A DNA stretch of 22,196 nt, taken from the IMG/VR virus record IMGVR_UViG_3300008448_000740, positions 1 to 22,196 of that record. One strand, given 5' to 3'. Both the position numbers and the translations under genes were made by a program. Of this stretch, positions 21,989-22,196 are shown piece by piece. Source of the stretch: a virus. The notes under the pieces are model-generated. The model ran no database searches and had not been told where the DNA came from. It saw nothing but the letters and a program-made list of their open reading frames with translations. How positions within the stretch are numbered: position 1 is the first letter of the stretch; each line of letters opens with the position of its first letter.

Positions 21989-22196
21989 ATCGCCAACTCC
22001 TCTGTGGCCAGTTCGGACAGCGACCGCTTGTCGTGCAGCGACTGCCATATGCGTTCGTCGATCGTCTTCTCGGTCATCATGACATAGCACCACACCGGGT
22101 GCTTCTGCCCGCTGCGGTGCAGCCGCCCGACCGTCTGCTCGAACAGCTCCAGGGACCACGGCAGCGACACGAAGACGATATGGCTGCCGCCGTGCT
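21985..22196 (-). CDS. SNF2-type helicase, C-terminal fragment cut by the window edge
   Basis: The last 70 codons of a helicase whose start lies beyond the window. The visible part covers the end of the second RecA-like domain: SHIVFVSLPWSLELFEQTVG, then RLHRSGQ (motif VI, whose arginines act in ATP hydrolysis), then VWCYVMMTEKTIDERIWQSL and a short helical end (SLSELATEELAI). The TIDE.IW after motif VI is the usual SNF2-family pattern. Such phage helicases usually sit with replication or recombination genes, so this strand probably carries the early module. The stop overlaps the next minus gene as ATGA. The frame is open to the edge without a start. SNF2-type is more likely than other DEAD-box types because of the Q..GR.HR.GQ motif. 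Confidence 0.88.
   Translation of the reverse strand, partial: HGGSHIVFVSLPWSLELFEQTVGRLHRSGQKHPVWCYVMMTEKTIDERIWQSLHDKRSLSELATEELAI

Noticed and set aside
1-22196. Search for CRISPR arrays, tRNA genes, retron or toxin-antitoxin modules, and insertion sequences
   Set aside because: No spaced direct repeats, cloverleaf sequence, reverse transcriptase, transposase or toxin-antitoxin-like pairs were seen. The window is filled by late phage genes and three minus-strand genes.

Overview
The window is part of a tailed-phage genome (or prophage) with a P22-like short-tail (podovirus) virion module. It is GC-rich, roughly two-thirds GC by eye, and almost entirely coding. Genes are packed with ATGA, GTGA or TGATG junctions. 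The two-gene spanin system and the M15-type endolysin indicate a Gram-negative host. The base composition and codon use would fit an alphaproteobacterium, but that is inference. No integrase, repressor, tRNA, CRISPR array or insertion sequence is visible, so the lifestyle cannot be judged.

Plus strand, 112-21509 (late genes). Small and large terminase subunits (112-2032) are followed by a P22-type portal (2036-4123) and a small beta-rich protein. Next come a beta-helix tailspike (4421-6556) and a complete lysis cassette (6553-8024): two small membrane proteins (holin candidates), an M15 peptidase endolysin, and an inner-membrane spanin with an overlapping lipoprotein spanin. A metallophosphoesterase with an HTH-like N-terminus follows. 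The head genes then start: scaffold, P22-fold coat, and a small decoration-like protein with a strong hairpin after it. Next are tail accessory factor gp4-like and packaged-DNA stabilisation gp10-like proteins. A set of fibre-type proteins follows (TNF/C1q-like jelly roll, P22-head-binding-like fibre, glycine-rich protein, small beta protein). After an unrecognised helical protein carrying a DDxxD-like motif come three ejection proteins in the P22 gp7-gp20-gp16 order.

Minus strand, 21483-22196. Two small helical proteins of unknown function lie downstream of the 3' end of a SNF2-type helicase that runs off the window edge. This is the tail of a convergent, probably early or replication, transcription unit. 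Its last gene overlaps the end of the last late gene by 27 bases.

Working together, the terminase feeds DNA through the portal into a scaffold-built procapsid. The gp4/gp10-like proteins close the portal, the tailspike and fibres bind the cell surface, the ejection proteins carry DNA across the envelope, and the lysis cassette releases progeny. The virion proteins are recognisable family members. The less ordinary points are the tailspike plus lysis cassette plus phosphoesterase placed between portal and scaffold, the unusual occupant of the tail-needle gene slot, the DDxxD-bearing orphan, and the polyproline repeats that open the large ejection protein. I saw no clearly new multi-gene system such as a defence island or retron.
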